Below are positions 61,887 to 62,552 of a DNA stretch of 62,552 nt, piece by piece; the first letter of the stretch is position 1, and the number at the start of each line of letters is the position of its first letter. This DNA comes from Candidatus Atribacteria bacterium. GTDB taxonomy: Bacteria > Atribacterota > Phoenicimicrobiia > Phoenicimicrobiales > Phoenicimicrobiaceae. A program made the translations under genes and the position numbers. The stretch lies in NCBI GenBank assembly GCA_003513845.1, contig DOTB01000037.1, positions 8,955-71,506 on the forward strand, read 5' to 3'. Under the pieces are notes generated by a model. It searched no databases, had not been told where the DNA came from, and worked only from the letters and a program-made list of their open reading frames with translations.

Positions 61887-62552
61887 TTATCCACATATCC
61901 TATCTATCTCTTCTTTATATTTCTTATGTATCTCAAACCTCTTCATCTTTAAAGTTTCGGTCATTTCCCCGGCTTCTACGGTAAATTCATAGGGAAGCAG
62001 GGCTATTCCCATTACAGTTTCATAAGGTTTAAAACCTTGTTCTTTAGAGATTAGTCTTTTCTGTTCTTTTTGGTATAAAGAGATGACTTTAGGATGTTTA
62101 ATTAGTTCATCAATATTTTTATATTTAATCTTTTCTTTCTCTGCATATTCTTTCAGGGCTTCAAAGTCAGGAACAATCAGGGCCCCCAGACGGGGTTTAT
62201 CCTGGCCAACTATAATTACCATATTTATATAGTCACTTTCCTTTAGCTTGTCTTCCAAGGGCAGAGGTTCTACATTCTCTCCACCTCTTAAGACAATAGT
62301 GTCCTTAATTCTTCCTACGATTTTTAGATATTTTCCGTTATAAGTCTTCTTACCCAAATCTCCGGTATTAAACCAGCCATCTTTAATTACCTCTTTGGTC
62401 TTTTCTTCATTTTTGTAATAGCCTTTCATTACCATAGGTCCTTTAACCAACACAATCCCTACTTCGCCATTAGGCAATTCTTTTTCCAGATTATCTTTAT
62501 CTACAATCTTTATTTCTACCTCCGGAAGGGGAGCTCCTACAGTGAACATAAT
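61887..62552 (-). CDS. Long-chain acyl-CoA synthetase / AMP-forming ligase, C-terminal part (runs off the window)
   Basis: At least 221 residues; the frame is open at the window edge, so the start lies beyond 62552 and the ATG at 62549 is probably internal. The C-terminal AMP-binding features are visible: GEVGIVLVKGPMVMKGYYKN, DGWFNTGDLGKKTYNGKYLK, IVGRIKDTIVLRGGENVEPL and the terminal TETLKMKRFEIHKKYKEEI with the catalytic lysine. These match long-chain fatty acid CoA ligases (FadD15-type), which activate fatty acids with ATP and CoA. It converges with the LysM gene. Confidence 0.87.
   Translation of the reverse strand: MMFTVGAPLPEVEIKIVDKDNLEKELPNGEVGIVLVKGPMVMKGYYKNEEKTKEVIKDGWFNTGDLGKKTYNGKYLKIVGRIKDTIVLRGGENVEPLPLEDKLKESDYINMVIIVGQDKPRLGALIVPDFEALKEYAEKEKIKYKNIDELIKHPKVISLYQKEQKRLISKEQGFKPYETVMGIALLPYEFTVEAGEMTETLKMKRFEIHKKYKEEIDRICG

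Noticed and set aside
1..62552. tRNA, rRNA or other classic RNA genes
   Set aside because: I saw no cloverleaf or rRNA-like sequence in any gap. The lysine riboswitch is the only structured RNA I can support. A tRNAscan/Infernal run would settle this.

Overview
The window is a 62.5 kb AT-rich bacterial chromosome segment. Most genes start at ATG behind strong GGAGG-type sites, and intergenic gaps are filled with small palindromic repeats. Gene content (a DapL/Ddh lysine pathway, three binding-protein-dependent transporters with fermentative or osmolyte enzymes, an AcoR/sigma-54 unit, a LonB-like protease) suggests an anaerobic, uncultured-type lineage such as Atribacterota or a deep Firmicutes/Thermotogota-like group. 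The taxonomic guess is inference only; no rRNA or tRNA is present.

Layout. 1-915: dead IS1634-like transposase. 1153-8910 (minus): lysine/diaminopimelate regulon, lysA-lysC-dapA-dapB-ddh-dapL, led by a lysine riboswitch with its own terminator. 8917-17616: housekeeping genes (cation exchanger, DUF151 nuclease, B3/4 protein, hisC, clpB, mscS, a membrane protein). 17665-26571 (minus): TRAP transporter plus E2/E1-beta/E1-alpha of an acetoin or 2-oxoacid dehydrogenase. These genes lie behind a sigma-54 promoter with an upstream palindrome, and are preceded by the AcoR-type activator and a lipoate ligase. 26647-31726 (minus): envelope-stress-like membrane protein, TPR protein and LonB-like protease.

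32151-33386 encodes a CdaR-type sugar-diacid/glycerate regulator. 33.4-42.8 kb is an accessory island: MNT/HEPN pair, type II restriction-modification, VapBC, a second MNT/HEPN pair, and an AbiE module destroyed by frameshifts, a stop codon and an IS with a 7-bp target duplication. Several cassettes are bracketed by direct repeats. The island appears to separate CdaR from the glycerate genes that follow.

42.8-48.4 kb: glycerate kinase, TRAP transporter, tartronate-semialdehyde reductase and a decayed second glycerate kinase. 48.6-60.4 kb (plus): sugar ABC importer, GT4 glycosyltransferase resembling mannosylglucosylglycerate synthase, GH38 alpha-mannosidase, GH13_18 phosphorylase of the glucosylglycerate type and a ROK kinase. 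Together these can be read as one route for mannosyl/glucosyl-glycerate compatible solutes: uptake, demannosylation, phosphorolysis to glucose-1-phosphate and glycerate, then glycerate phosphorylation. This is the most interesting system in the window. The window ends with a coiled-coil LysM protein and the 3' part of an acyl-CoA synthetase gene.
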